A program made the translations under genes and the position numbers. The notes under the pieces were generated by a model that saw only the letters and a program-made list of their open reading frames with translations, ran no database searches and had not been told where the DNA came from. DNA of 64,000 nt from CAWEDP01 sp963807925 (GTDB lineage: Bacteria; Acidobacteriota; Vicinamibacteria; Vicinamibacterales; CAVVIG01): positions 3,038,001 to 3,102,000 of the forward strand of contig CAWEDP010000002.1 in NCBI GenBank assembly GCA_963807925.1, read 5' to 3'. Positions 10,063 to 19,135 of the stretch are shown here, piece after piece. Positions within the stretch are counted from its first letter, which is position 1. Every line of letters begins with the position of its first letter.

Positions 10063-11283
10063 TCAGTTGACCCGGCGCATCACGAGCGCCGCGTTGTTGC
10101 CCCCGAAGGCGAGCGAGATGGACAGGCCGCATTCGATCGCCTGCTCCCGCGTCTCGTTGGCCACCACATCGACGTCGCATTCCGGGTCGCGCTCGCGGTA
10201 GTGCACCGTCGGCGGAATGCGGCCCTCCGCCAGCGACAGGGCGAGCGCCGCCGCCTCGATCGCGCCGGCGGCCGACAGACAGTGGCCGACCATCGACTTG
10301 ATGGAGGTCACCGGGATGGTGCGCGCGCGATCGCCGAACAGCTGCCGCAGACCGCGGGCTTCGGCCTGATCGTTCTGCGGCGTGGCCGTCCCGTGGGCGT
10401 TGACGTGATCGACCTCGTCGGCCCGGATCCGCGCGGCGCCGAGCGCGTCGGCCACCAGGGCCCGGACGGCGCGGCCCTCCGGCTCGGGCGACGTCGGATG
10501 GTACGCCTCGCACCGGACGCCGTACCCCAGGATCTCGGCGTAGATCTTCGCGCCGCGGCGTCGCGCCCGATCGAAGTCCTCGAGCACGAGGATGGCGGCC
10601 GCCTCGCCGATGTTCATGCCCTTGCGCGTGCGGCAGAACGGCCGGCACGGCTCGGTGTCGACCAGCCGCAGCGCGTTGAATCCGCTGAAGGTCAGGCGGC
10701 ACAGCACGTCGCTGGCACCCGCCACCGCCGCGTCGAGGCGACCCGAGGCGACCGCGTCGGCGGCGTAGCCGATCGCCACCGTGCTCGACGAGCACGCCGA
10801 CAGCACCGACGCCTTGGCGCCCTCGAACCCGACGTGCGTCGCGAGCACGTCGCTCGGCGTGCTCGGAAAATGGTTGAAGATCTTGCGGACCGGCGCGCGC
10901 CGCATGCCGAGGCGGCGCGACTCGGCGAACCATTCCTCGTTGCGCATCAGGTCGGCGGTGCCCGAGCCGAGCATGACGCCGGCGCGCGTTCGATCGAGGC
11001 CGGTGTCGAGCAGCCCGGAATCGGCGAGCGCCTCCCGCGCGGCGATGATGGCGGTCTGGTCGGACCGCGACAGCCGCCCCCACGTTCTCGGCGAAACGGT
11101 CGGATCGCGCGGATACGGTTGGATTTCCGCCGCCATCGCGCTCCGGTAGCCGGCCGCATCGAACAGCGACACCTGCGCGATGCCGCAGCGGCCTTCGAGC
11201 ATCGCGCGCCAGACCGCGTCACGCGTGGCGCCGAGGGCGCTCATCAGGCCGATGCCGGTGACCGCAACGCGTCGCCGGCTCAT
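10063..11283 (-). CDS. beta-ketoacyl-ACP synthase (KAS II type, polyene-type cluster)
   Basis: Decarboxylative condensing enzyme that extends an acyl chain on ACP. It has 406 residues, starting MSRRRVAVTGIGLMSALG. The full catalytic triad is visible: Cys164 in SACSSSTVA, His297 in NAHGTATPQND and His334 in SMVGHCLSAAGA. It is the last gene of a seven-gene minus-strand operon, and its ATG overlaps the stop of the PHP gene by four bases. The same operon encodes a second KS that has lost these residues, so this copy is probably the active half of a KS/chain-length-factor pair, as in aryl-polyene and type II PKS systems. A fatty-acid FabF role is less likely given the context. Confidence 0.9.
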   Translation of the reverse strand: MSRRRVAVTGIGLMSALGATRDAVWRAMLEGRCGIAQVSLFDAAGYRSAMAAEIQPYPRDPTVSPRTWGRLSRSDQTAIIAAREALADSGLLDTGLDRTRAGVMLGSGTADLMRNEEWFAESRRLGMRRAPVRKIFNHFPSTPSDVLATHVGFEGAKASVLSACSSSTVAIGYAADAVASGRLDAAVAGASDVLCRLTFSGFNALRLVDTEPCRPFCRTRKGMNIGEAAAILVLEDFDRARRRGAKIYAEILGYGVRCEAYHPTSPEPEGRAVRALVADALGAARIRADEVDHVNAHGTATPQNDQAEARGLRQLFGDRARTIPVTSIKSMVGHCLSAAGAIEAAALALSLAEGRIPPTVHYRERDPECDVDVVANETREQAIECGLSISLAFGGNNAALVMRRVN

Positions 11284-12266
11284 CGGGCGGCGTCCTCGAC
11301 GGCGAGTCCCGATTTCACCGCAGCCGAGGGCCCCGGAGTCGCGGCCGACACCGATAGGGACCCGCTCGCCCAATCGCGTGCGAACCGATCGATCCTGCGG
11401 CGTTCGATCGACTTGTCGATGATCGCGACGAGCGCGGGCACGATCTCGGCCGGCAGCGTCAGCGCTGCGGCCGAAAACCCGAGGCCCAAGGCCCGGCGCC
11501 GCCACGACAGGTCCTGTCGGCCGATGCCGGCCAGCGACAGCCAGTAGCGGCCGATGACGCCGTAGATCTCGCGCATCACGCGCAGCGTGCCGCCGTGGCG
11601 GCCCCCGACGCGCGTGTGTCCGGCCCGTACGTTGGCCAGGAAGTCGGCGAGCGTGCGACCGGGCGCCTCGGTGTAGGTCGTCGCGACGCCGGCGAGCGTA
11701 TGGGCGTCGCTCCCGCCGAGCTCGACGGCCGAGTGCCCGCCGCGGCGGCGGGCCGCGGCAATCCGCTCGATGAGCAGGTTGTGCGCGGCGACCAGCGTGC
11801 CGTTGCGGACTTCCAAGGCCGTGAACAACGGGAGCAGCGCCTCCAGGTACGGGGCGACCGCCATCTGCCGGGACAGGAAGAAGAACAGATGGTTGAGGGC
11901 GAAGAACACACCCTGCTCGCGCAGGTAGGCCGCCGTCTCGTACACGTTCTCCCGGAGCGGCTGGAGCTCGCGATGAATGCGCTCGTCGATGTCGTACGCC
12001 CCGATGTGCACCCTGAGCGGCAGCCCGGGGACGCGGCACTCGACTTCCTCGCTGATGAAGAAATCGTCGGCGTCGGGATGGCTCTCGAGGAATTCGAGGC
12101 AGCCGTCGATGCTGTCGTGATCCGTGATCGTGACGACGTCCATGCCGCGAGCCTTCGCGGCGCGGTAGACCGCGTCCGGCGCCGAGTAGCAGTCGCGCAC
12201 CCGCAGAAACCTCAGGTGCGCGGCGTAGCCGGAATGGTACGAATGGACGTGGAGATCAGCCTTCAC
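11280..12266 (-). CDS. PHP-domain metal-dependent phosphoesterase-like protein
   Basis: Predicted 328-residue protein. The PHP metal-site motifs are DLHVHSYHSG at residues 4-13, ITDHDSIDG about residue 47, and later ALNHLFFF and GGSDAHTLAG. The C-terminal third carries hydrophobic stretches (GLGFSAAALTLPAEIVPALVAII) that may attach it to the membrane. The GTG start gives MKADLHVHSYHS. It lies between the three-part outer-membrane protein and the ketosynthase in one operon (4-base overlap with the latter). PHP enzymes hydrolyse phosphoesters. The substrate here is unknown, and a role in trimming a glycolipid or phospholipid intermediate would be speculation. Confidence 0.8.
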   Translation of the reverse strand: MKADLHVHSYHSGYAAHLRFLRVRDCYSAPDAVYRAAKARGMDVVTITDHDSIDGCLEFLESHPDADDFFISEEVECRVPGLPLRVHIGAYDIDERIHRELQPLRENVYETAAYLREQGVFFALNHLFFFLSRQMAVAPYLEALLPLFTALEVRNGTLVAAHNLLIERIAAARRRGGHSAVELGGSDAHTLAGVATTYTEAPGRTLADFLANVRAGHTRVGGRHGGTLRVMREIYGVIGRYWLSLAGIGRQDLSWRRRALGLGFSAAALTLPAEIVPALVAIIDKSIERRRIDRFARDWASGSLSVSAATPGPSAAVKSGLAVEDAAR

Positions 12267-12283
12267 GGGTCGCCGGGCCTCGT

Positions 12284-15274
12284 CTACAGCGGCTTGAGCA
12301 GCATCAATTGTAGAACCACCGACCCGGCGCCGCGGTAGACGTCGGGGAGGAACGATTTTCCCAGATCCGCCCGCAGAATCGTATTCCCCGGCGTGCGCAG
12401 GTTGAGCCCCAGGCCCAGGCCGGTCACCGGCAGCCACCCTTCGGCCATCGCGGGATCGCGGCCCCGCGCGTGATCGAGGAACAGATCCAGTCGGTACTGG
12501 TTGAACAGGTTGAACGAGTACGATCCGCGGAGCAGGGCCAGCTCTCCAAACCTCACGGCCGACGGCACACCGTGCATCCGCGCCGCGTCGAACAGCCCGA
12601 ACTCGTACATGCTGAACCGATCGAGACCGCTGCCCCCGAGATACGTGCCGTTCAGGTGAATCGTGTGGAAGGTCGCGAAGATGAAGTCCTTCGACACGCC
12701 CGCGTCGTACTGCGTGAAGGTCGCCGGCGCGTCCTCGAGCGCTCCCGCGTTGCCCCACGGCGCCGCGGTGGTCCTCCGGTGCTTCGTGAGGTTGGCGACG
12801 ATCGAGTATCCCTGCCGCCGGTATTCGTATCCCACGCCGACCCCGTGCGTGCCCGCGCTCGCCGGCAGCGTGAAGTCGGCCGCCGTGTTCGGGTCGCGGA
12901 AGTAGCCGTCGAACCTGAACTCGTAATGACCCAGGATCTTCTGAAACGGCGTCGCCTGAAACCCGACGTTCACCCCCGTCGACGCGGGCACCCGGCGGAC
13001 GCGCTCGCCCTTCCGCTCGCCCTGCGCGTCGAAGACGGCGTCGTTCGAGCCGACCGCCAGGCCGAAAAAATCGACGCTCGCGTCGACCTTGCCGCCCAGC
13101 AGATTCGCCTTCTGCACGTTGCCGGCCGCGAACACGCCGGCAAACAGCAGCGCGAACTGCATGTCGCGATGCAGGAAGTTGAAGTCCAGCACGTCGAGGC
13201 CGCCGATCGGCAGCGGGTAGTCGAAGGACGGATCCACCTGCGCGCCCAGCGCGAAGGCGCGCGTGGACGTCGTCAGCTGATCGCTCACGACCCGGCTGCC
13301 GCCCTTCTTCACGAGATAGCGGAGTCCCTGATCCGTGTCGCGGTACATGATCCGGTTGCTCGCCCGGGCCTCGGTCCGCTCGGCCTCGAACCGGTCCGGA
13401 TTGAGCGACACGTCGCTCATCCGCGCCTCGCGCTCCACCAGCACGGTGCGGCCGGCAATGAGGAACGTCTGCTTGCTGCTCAATCGATCGAGCAGCCAGA
13501 TCGATCGGCCCGCCGCCTCGCCGACTGCCGCGAACGTGCTCGTCTCCTCGTTGGACACGACGACGCCGGTGAGGTGCGCCTCGAGCGCCTGCACTTTCAG
13601 CCGGAGGTACCGCTCGCGGTCGATCCACACCGTGCCTCGATACAGCGCCCGCCCGGAGACGGCGGCAACCGGCTCGAACCGAACCACGAAGGCCGGACGG
13701 CCCATCACGGTGTCGACCCCGTCTAGGCGATACCGGTAATCCTCCGTCAGCCTGAGGTCGAGCGGCAGCGACAGCACCTTCTCGGGCTGCACCAGCGGAA
13801 ACGACGGACGGTTCGCGGTCCACTTCGCGCCGTTGAACTCGAAGCTCAGCTCCTCCCATTCCACGGCGCCGCGGTCGAAGAAGACGCGGTTCTCGGTGAT
13901 GATGTTGTAGGCCGGATCGGCCGCGTTCGGGTGAAAGTGCTGCTCGATGCGCATGTGCGCGATGTAGCGGACCGCCGCGGCGTCCTGCGCGGCCTGCGCC
14001 TGCTGGTGCCGCGCGATGATCTCCGCGACCGACGGCAGCCTCTCCTTCTGCACCTCCACGCGCTCCACCACGCGATCCTCGGCACCCGCATGGAAGTCGA
14101 GAATCAGGGCGTGGCGCGAGACGGGCACCGTCACGGCCAGCCGGCCGGCCTGACCTGTCTGCACGCGCAGCGGCTTCACAGTCGATCCGGACACGGCATC
14201 CCGCACCTGCGGCGCGGTCGCATCGCTCACCACGACCTCGACATCGAGCGGCGTGGTGTTCTCGACGCCGCCGTAGACCAGGTAGGTCGAGAACCGCGTC
14301 GTGCTGAACAGCAGCCGGTGCGGCACCTCTGGGGTCACCTCGACGCCGCCGCGCGACAGACGCAGCGAGGCGGTGCGGTCTTCGATCGCGACGAGCGTCC
14401 CGGAGAGGAGATCGGCCGCGCGGCCCGCCACGGCGAGCGCCGCGCGAATCTCCGCGACCGTGCCCGCGTAGCTGGTAGCCGCCACGGCAGTTCCGAGCGA
14501 CCGCGCCTCGGCCTCGAAAAACCCCGCCGCCGCGGCGGCGGCCGCGCCCGTGAGCGGGATCGGGCCGAGCAGCACGGCCGCGGACGCGTCCTCGCGGGCG
14601 ACGAGCGCCGTCATCCCGTCCACGCGCGCTCGAAACGCCCCATCGTCGGCTCCGGCGGGGCCGTCCACCGCCAGCGCGTCGATGTACGGCGCGATGCCTG
14701 CCGCCAGGACGGTCGCCTCCCAGGGCTCAAGCTCCGACGACACGCCGCCCTGGATGACCAGCGCGTCGCGGTCGATCGAGCGCAGTTGCACCGACGCCAG
14801 CTTGAGGAGGAACACGTAGCGCTCGGTCGACGATGGGGGGACCTTCGATGCCCGGCCGGTCTGATAGCCGGCCACCCTGCCGCGTCCATTTTCAGCGATC
14901 GATCGCAGCGCCTGCTGCCAGCCCTCCACCTCGCCGTCGGTCGCGGGAAGCGCCCCGAGATCGATCACGATCTTCACGCCCCGCGCGGCGTAGTCCGACA
15001 CGCGCCGCTCGAGGCCGGCCGCGAGCGCGGGAATGCGATCGGGCGGCGTCCCCGCGATATCAACGGCGATGCGGACGATGAGCGGGGGGAGATCCGCCGA
15101 CGACCGGGGAAGGGCGGCCAGCAGGAGCGGATCGCGGTCCAGGCGCTCGTCGAAGGCCACGCCGGCCAGCGCGGCGCCGGCGTCCGACGCATCCTGCATC
15201 GCCTCGGCCGCCCGGTGTGGCCAGGCCACGGCGATACCGATTGCCAGCGCCGCGATCCGCAGCCACCCCGTCAT
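12284..15274 (-). CDS. large exported protein: N-terminal exported domain, LolA-like middle, outer-membrane barrel-like C-terminus
   Basis: 996 residues with a signal peptide (MTGWLRIAALAIGIAVA, cleavage near AAEA). About residues 60-330 look like an alpha/beta domain (LIVRIAVDIAG, GVKIVIDLGAL, IDALAVDGPAG) that could be a sugar-hydrolase-like barrel. From about 410 to 640 there is a LolA/LolB-like lipoprotein-sorting segment (VRYIAHMRIEQHF, RGTVWIDRERYLRLKVQALE). The last 300 residues alternate polar and hydrophobic residues with many aromatics (YEFRFDGYFRDPN, GVGVGYEYRRQGYSIVANL), as in an outer-membrane beta-barrel. Its start overlaps the deacetylase stop by four bases. A role in moving or anchoring the cluster's lipid product in the outer membrane is inference. 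Confidence 0.7.
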   Translation of the reverse strand: MTGWLRIAALAIGIAVAWPHRAAEAMQDASDAGAALAGVAFDERLDRDPLLLAALPRSSADLPPLIVRIAVDIAGTPPDRIPALAAGLERRVSDYAARGVKIVIDLGALPATDGEVEGWQQALRSIAENGRGRVAGYQTGRASKVPPSSTERYVFLLKLASVQLRSIDRDALVIQGGVSSELEPWEATVLAAGIAPYIDALAVDGPAGADDGAFRARVDGMTALVAREDASAAVLLGPIPLTGAAAAAAAGFFEAEARSLGTAVAATSYAGTVAEIRAALAVAGRAADLLSGTLVAIEDRTASLRLSRGGVEVTPEVPHRLLFSTTRFSTYLVYGGVENTTPLDVEVVVSDATAPQVRDAVSGSTVKPLRVQTGQAGRLAVTVPVSRHALILDFHAGAEDRVVERVEVQKERLPSVAEIIARHQQAQAAQDAAAVRYIAHMRIEQHFHPNAADPAYNIITENRVFFDRGAVEWEELSFEFNGAKWTANRPSFPLVQPEKVLSLPLDLRLTEDYRYRLDGVDTVMGRPAFVVRFEPVAAVSGRALYRGTVWIDRERYLRLKVQALEAHLTGVVVSNEETSTFAAVGEAAGRSIWLLDRLSSKQTFLIAGRTVLVEREARMSDVSLNPDRFEAERTEARASNRIMYRDTDQGLRYLVKKGGSRVVSDQLTTSTRAFALGAQVDPSFDYPLPIGGLDVLDFNFLHRDMQFALLFAGVFAAGNVQKANLLGGKVDASVDFFGLAVGSNDAVFDAQGERKGERVRRVPASTGVNVGFQATPFQKILGHYEFRFDGYFRDPNTAADFTLPASAGTHGVGVGYEYRRQGYSIVANLTKHRRTTAAPWGNAGALEDAPATFTQYDAGVSKDFIFATFHTIHLNGTYLGGSGLDRFSMYEFGLFDAARMHGVPSAVRFGELALLRGSYSFNLFNQYRLDLFLDHARGRDPAMAEGWLPVTGLGLGLNLRTPGNTILRADLGKSFLPDVYRGAGSVVLQLMLLKPL

Positions 15275-16104
15275 GCAGGCGCCGCGAGCCCGAGCACCTC
15301 GCCCATGGGAGCGAACCGCGTGCCGGCCAGCACCGCCGCCAGCCGCGACTTGAACCCGTCGAGGCGAAAGTAGTGCACGAACGTCTTGGTCCACGGCAGG
15401 CGGACGCGCGGCGGATCGGGATCGATTTCCCAGGGATGCACGAACAGCGCGACCGGCGTGCCCGCGCGGTTGCGTTCCTCGATCCGCCGCAGCACGTGCG
15501 CCGGCGACGTCATGCGCAGCCCCCACCCGCCGCCGATCGGGAAGTTCTGACCGAGGCGCCGCTCGACCATCGGGGGGAACTCCACCAGATCGCCCTGCGG
15601 CGTCGGACGGGCGTGCGGCTCCCAGGGATACGAGGGGTTGCCGATGATCTTGAGCGGCGCGAGGCTGGAGTCGAAGCGGAACCCCTTCTGCGCGAGGATC
15701 TCGAGCGCCCACAGCGATCGATCGTTGATCGACCACTGCGGCGCGCGAAAGCCTTTCACGCTGGCGGCGCCGGCGTGGCGGAGCGCCCGCAGGCTGCAGT
15801 CGAGGTCCTCGGCGAACGCCTCCGGCAGGAGCTCGTAGACCGGCGTGTGATACTGGCCGTGCGACCCGATCTCGTGACCGGCCTCGGCGATGTGCGTCAC
15901 GAGCTGCGGATGGCGGTCGGCGACCCAGCCGAGGACGAAGAACGTGGCGCGCGCGCCGTGGGTGTCGAGGAGGTCGAGCAGGTGCCGGGTGTTGTCGACG
16001 ACGCGGCTCGGCAGCGCGTGCCAGTGCTCGCGGCCGAGGGGGCCGCCGACGCCGCAGATGTGAAACCACTCTTCCACGTCGACGGTCAGGCAGTTCCGGA
16101 TCAC
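15271..16104 (-). CDS. polysaccharide deacetylase, DUF3473 / PEP-CTERM-type
   Basis: 277-residue NodB-fold deacetylase. The N-terminus MIRNCLTVDVEEWFH holds the catalytic/metal aspartate and is typical of the subfamily linked to exopolysaccharide loci. Further motifs are ARATFFVLGW, EIGSHGQYH (metal histidines) and GFRAPQWSIND. The C-terminal VALFVHPWEIDPDPPRVRLP is the DUF3473 signature. The family removes acetyl groups from N-acetylated sugars. The frame is open further upstream, but the GTG at 16104 gives the family's usual start one base after the ACP stop. It is unusual to find it inside a KS/ACP operon. It may act on a sugar head group added by the downstream glycosyltransferase. Confidence 0.9.
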   Translation of the reverse strand: MIRNCLTVDVEEWFHICGVGGPLGREHWHALPSRVVDNTRHLLDLLDTHGARATFFVLGWVADRHPQLVTHIAEAGHEIGSHGQYHTPVYELLPEAFAEDLDCSLRALRHAGAASVKGFRAPQWSINDRSLWALEILAQKGFRFDSSLAPLKIIGNPSYPWEPHARPTPQGDLVEFPPMVERRLGQNFPIGGGWGLRMTSPAHVLRRIEERNRAGTPVALFVHPWEIDPDPPRVRLPWTKTFVHYFRLDGFKSRLAAVLAGTRFAPMGEVLGLAAPA

Positions 16105-16105
16105 G

Positions 16106-16381
16106 TCAGCCGCCTGTCGATTCCATCCGGCTGGTGTCGATGAAGTCGACGATCGTCCGCACGCTCCGCAGCACACGCTGGCCCATCTGCTCGTCGCTGA
16201 CCACCACGCCGAAGCTGCGCTGGAGCTCGAGCACGATCTCGAGCGCGTCGATGGAGTCGAGTCCGAGGCCCTCGCCGAACAGCGGCATGTCGGGCTGGAT
16301 CTCGTCAGGCTTGATCGGCATCCGCAGGCATCTGACGATCGCCGCCTTCACCTGGTCTTCGAGGGTCCCCTGTCGGTCCAT
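16106..16381 (-). CDS. acyl carrier protein
   Basis: 91-residue carrier with the phosphopantetheine site in GLGLDSIDALE (Ser43). It shares the helix pattern of ACPs (VKAAIVRCLRMPIKPDEI, and LELQRSFGVVVSDE) but is longer and less acidic than fatty-acid ACPs, like the ACPs of aryl-polyene clusters. It lies between ketoreductase and deacetylase genes, nine bases after fabG and one base before the deacetylase start, which supports a dedicated acyl-chain assembly role. No second ACP is visible in the window, although aryl-polyene loci usually carry two. Confidence 0.9.
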   Translation of the reverse strand: MDRQGTLEDQVKAAIVRCLRMPIKPDEIQPDMPLFGEGLGLDSIDALEIVLELQRSFGVVVSDEQMGQRVLRSVRTIVDFIDTSRMESTGG

Positions 16382-16390
16382 CTCTACAGC

Positions 16391-17137
16391 CTATAACATC
16401 CCGCCATCGACGCCGATCACCTGGCCGGTGATGTAGCTGGCGAGCGGCGAGGCGAGGAAGGCCACAAACTCCGACACTTCCTCGGGGCGCCCCACCCGCC
16501 CGAGGGCGACGTCGAGCAGGAGCTCGCGGCGCTTCTCCTCGGTGAGCGACGAGACCAGCTCGGTTTCGATCAAGCCGGGGGACACGGCGTTGACCAGCAC
16601 GTTCTGCCGCGCGAACTCCCGTGCGAGGGTGCGCGTCAGTCCGATGAGCCCGGCCTTCGACGCCGAGTAGTTCGCCTGGCCGATGAGGCCCACGTCGCCG
16701 CTGGCCGACACGATGTTGATGATGCGCCCCCAGCGCTGTACGAGCATGTCCCGCACGGCCGCGCGAATGCAGAGGAACGCGCCGGTGAGGTTGGTGTCGA
16801 TCACCTCGTCCCACTTCGCCCGATCCATGAACATCAGCACGCTGTCGCGCGTCACCCCGGCGTTGTTGACGAGAATCGAGATCGGTCCGACCTCCGCCGA
16901 CGCACGCGTGAAGAACGTCCGGACGGACTCTTCATCCCGCACGTCGCACCGATCGACGAACACCCTGGCGCCTTCGGCGGCCACGAGCGCTTCGGCTTCA
17001 ATCGCCGCGTCCTGACGCTCGCGGTAGCAGATGGCGAGCGCCGCCCCGCGGCGCGCCAGCGCGAGCGAGATGGCGCGGCCGATCCCGCGCGATCCGCCCG
17101 TCACCACCGCTGCGCGGCCCTCCAGATCCTTCGTCAT
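16391..17137 (-). CDS. 3-oxoacyl-ACP reductase, FabG type
   Basis: Short-chain dehydrogenase (248 residues) reducing 3-ketoacyl-ACP with NADPH. It has the TGGSRGIG cofactor motif (13-20), NNAG (91-94), the catalytic Ser144, and YSASK with Tyr157 and Lys161, ending in GVDGGML. In the cluster it would supply the ketoreduction step between the KS pair and the dehydratase at 26004. The ATG at 17137 touches a G/C-rich heptamer array that fills the spacer to the chain-length-factor gene. Housekeeping FabG is possible but unlikely here. Confidence 0.93.
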   Translation of the reverse strand: MTKDLEGRAAVVTGGSRGIGRAISLALARRGAALAICYRERQDAAIEAEALVAAEGARVFVDRCDVRDEESVRTFFTRASAEVGPISILVNNAGVTRDSVLMFMDRAKWDEVIDTNLTGAFLCIRAAVRDMLVQRWGRIINIVSASGDVGLIGQANYSASKAGLIGLTRTLAREFARQNVLVNAVSPGLIETELVSSLTEEKRRELLLDVALGRVGRPEEVSEFVAFLASPLASYITGQVIGVDGGML

Positions 17138-17178
17138 TGGTCGTTGGTCGGCGATCGTGAGTCGTCGGTCGTCGGTCG
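17137..17178 (+). repeat. heptamer array, six units
   Basis: TTGGTCG, TTGGTCG, GCGATCG, TGAGTCG, TCGGTCG, TCGGTCG in unbroken 7-base phase. It is the G/C-rich counterpart of the A/T-rich arrays at 621, 715 and 5028, sharing the consensus TNRRTYG. It lies directly upstream of the fabG start codon, inside the operon. Confidence 0.7.
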
Positions 17179-17208
17179 CGTGCCCGTGTCGGAACGTCCG
17201 GTCGTCGG

Positions 17209-17232
17209 GTAGCGGCCCGCTTCAGCCGGACC
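17209..17232 (-). repeat. REP-like palindromic repeat, copy A
   Basis: On the minus strand it reads GGTCCGGCTGAAGCGGG followed by CCGCTAC. This matches copy B at 21899 at most positions (GGTCCGGCTRAAGCSGG, then MCRCTAC). The stop codon of the chain-length-factor gene is the TGA inside this copy, so the repeat forms the end of that gene. Confidence 0.6.
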
Positions 17233-18459
17233 GCGACCCATTATCGGCCGCGCGGGCGACGATGGAATAGTTGGTTCCGCCGCTGGCGATGGCGTTCGCG
17301 ATGAAGAGTGGGCCCGCGGCGCGCTGCGGCGCGTCGCTGACACGCACGGGGCACGACGGATCGGGCTCTTGGAACCCGTAGGTCGGCGGCAGCTCGCCGC
17401 TCCCCGCCGTGACCAGGCCGACGGCCAGCGCGGCGGCGCCCGCGGCCCCCGACTCGCCGACCGCGCCCTTGATGGACACGACCGGCACGTCCGCGGGAAA
17501 CACGGCACGAATGGCCGCGGCTTCGAGCGGGTCGAGCCGCCTGGCGCCGTTTGCGGCGGCGAAGACCGCGGCGATGTCGCCCGGGGCGACCCCGGCGTCC
17601 TCGACCGCCAGCTGCATCGCACGCGCGGGCCCGGACGGAATCCAGCGGCCAGCCGTTCAGCTCGGCGCGAGAGGCGGTCATGCCAATCCCGAGAATCTCG
17701 CCGTACGCGCGGGCGCCTCGGACCGCGGCCGCGGCCGCCGACTCGAGCAGCAGCAGCACGCCCGCCTCGCCGAGCACGAACCCGTTCCGGCGACGATCGA
17801 ACGGCCGCGCGACCTCCCGCCCCTCGCGCGGCCGCGCCAGCGGGCCGAACCGCTCCTGCACCGTGTAGAAGGTCTGCTCCAGCCGGTCGGTACCGCCGCT
17901 CATCATCGAGGCGATGCGCTCGTCGCGGATCAGGCCCGCGGCATAAGCGATGGCCGCCAGGCTCGACGCCTCGCGCTGGTTGAACGTCACGTTGGGACCA
18001 CGCAGCCCGTGCTCGATCGCGCACAGGCTTGCCGGGGCGTTGGACACGGTGTTGCTGAAGAGCAGCGCCGGCGCCCCGGCGGGCCCGTGCTCCAGGAGGC
18101 CCTGCAGGTACTCGACCGTGCTGTCCATGCCGGCGGTGAAGGTGCCCAGCGCGACGCCGACTTCGTCGCTGCCGCCGGAATCCAATCCTCAGAGCCGCAT
18201 CGTCGACGAGCAGCCGCGCGCAGCCGAGCGCGAGACGGCCGACCAGATCGATGCGCCGCAGCTTCAGCGGCGGAATGAACGCGGCCGGGTCGAACCCGTC
18301 GAGCGTCGCCCCGCAGTGCGATCGGGACATGGCGGTGTCGAACGCCGTGATCGGTCGCACGCCCGTTCGCCCGGCCATCACGCCGTCGACGAGCGCCCGA
18401 TGTCCGATGCCGAAGCTCGAGATGCCGGCGATCCCGGTGACCACGACGCGCTGTCGCAT
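17222..18459 (-). CDS. chain-length-factor-like ketosynthase, two +1 frameshifts
   Basis: KS-fold protein of about 411 residues when read through two single-base insertions: one at 18183 (ALRI, then DSGGSDEVGVALG) and one near 17633-17636 (WPLDS, then GPARAMQLAVEDAG). It begins MRQRVVVTGIAGISSFGIG. The active-site cysteine region reads TFNQREASSLA, the HGT motif is replaced by AANGARRLD, and the KxxxGH motif by SIKGAVGESGA. All three catalytic residues are therefore lost, as in KS-beta/chain-length factors (for example the one in aryl-polyene loci). It is the first gene of the seven-gene operon and divergent from the LolA-like gene. Its stop lies within a palindromic repeat. Confidence 0.85.
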
Positions 18460-18496
18460 GGGCGCGGTACGCTACCATGACCATCGAGGGTCTTCA

Positions 18497-19135
18497 ATGT
18501 CGCTACTGCCCGCCGTCGCGCATCTCGCCCTGCTCGTATCGCTCGCGGTACCGCAAGGGGCTTCGCCGACGCGCGGTGGCGATCTGTTCGCGCGTATCTT
18601 TCAGAAGAGCGTGGCCCGGCAGAAGACGTTGACATCGATCCGCGCGTCCTTCACCGAGACGACGACGTCGTCGCTGCTGGTGAAGCCGATCGTCAGCCGG
18701 GGGACGATCGTCGCGGCGCCGCCGGCGCGGGTCCGCATGACCTACACCGATCCCGAACCGAAGATCATCGTCATGGACGGCAGGATGCTGACGGTCCTCT
18801 GGCCGAAGCGAAATGAGCGCGAGCAGATCGACATCCGCGAGACAGAGAAGCGCATCGATCGGTACTTCACCAACGCGAGCCTGGACGATCTGCGGAAGTC
18901 GTTCGACATCACGGCGGAGCCCGATCCGTCGATACGACGGGCCGATCGCGTCGAGATGGTGCCGAAACGAAAGCAGATCAGGCAGGGACTCGAAAAACTG
19001 GAGCTCTGGATCGATCGCGAGAGCGCGCTGCTGGCGCAGATGAAGATGACGCTGGCCGGCGGCGACCAGAAGACGATTGTGCTCGACGACCTCACGCTGA
19101 ACGTGCCGATAGGAGACGACACGTTCCGGCCGTGA
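18497..19135 (+). CDS. LolA-like periplasmic lipid-carrier protein
   Basis: 212-residue exported protein with a signal peptide (MSLLPAVAHLALLVSLAVP). Its LolA-like beta-sheet core includes RQKTLTSIRASFTETTTSS, SRGTIVAAPPARVRMTYTDPEPKIIVMDGRML, and the late LELWIDRESALLAQMKMTL. LolA-fold proteins move acylated molecules across the periplasm, and aryl-polyene clusters carry one (ApeG). It is divergent from the chain-length factor with 37 bases between starts, so both probably share a control region. The last codons run into the convergent radical SAM gene region. Confidence 0.85.
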   Translation: MSLLPAVAHLALLVSLAVPQGASPTRGGDLFARIFQKSVARQKTLTSIRASFTETTTSSLLVKPIVSRGTIVAAPPARVRMTYTDPEPKIIVMDGRMLTVLWPKRNEREQIDIRETEKRIDRYFTNASLDDLRKSFDITAEPDPSIRRADRVEMVPKRKQIRQGLEKLELWIDRESALLAQMKMTLAGGDQKTIVLDDLTLNVPIGDDTFRP

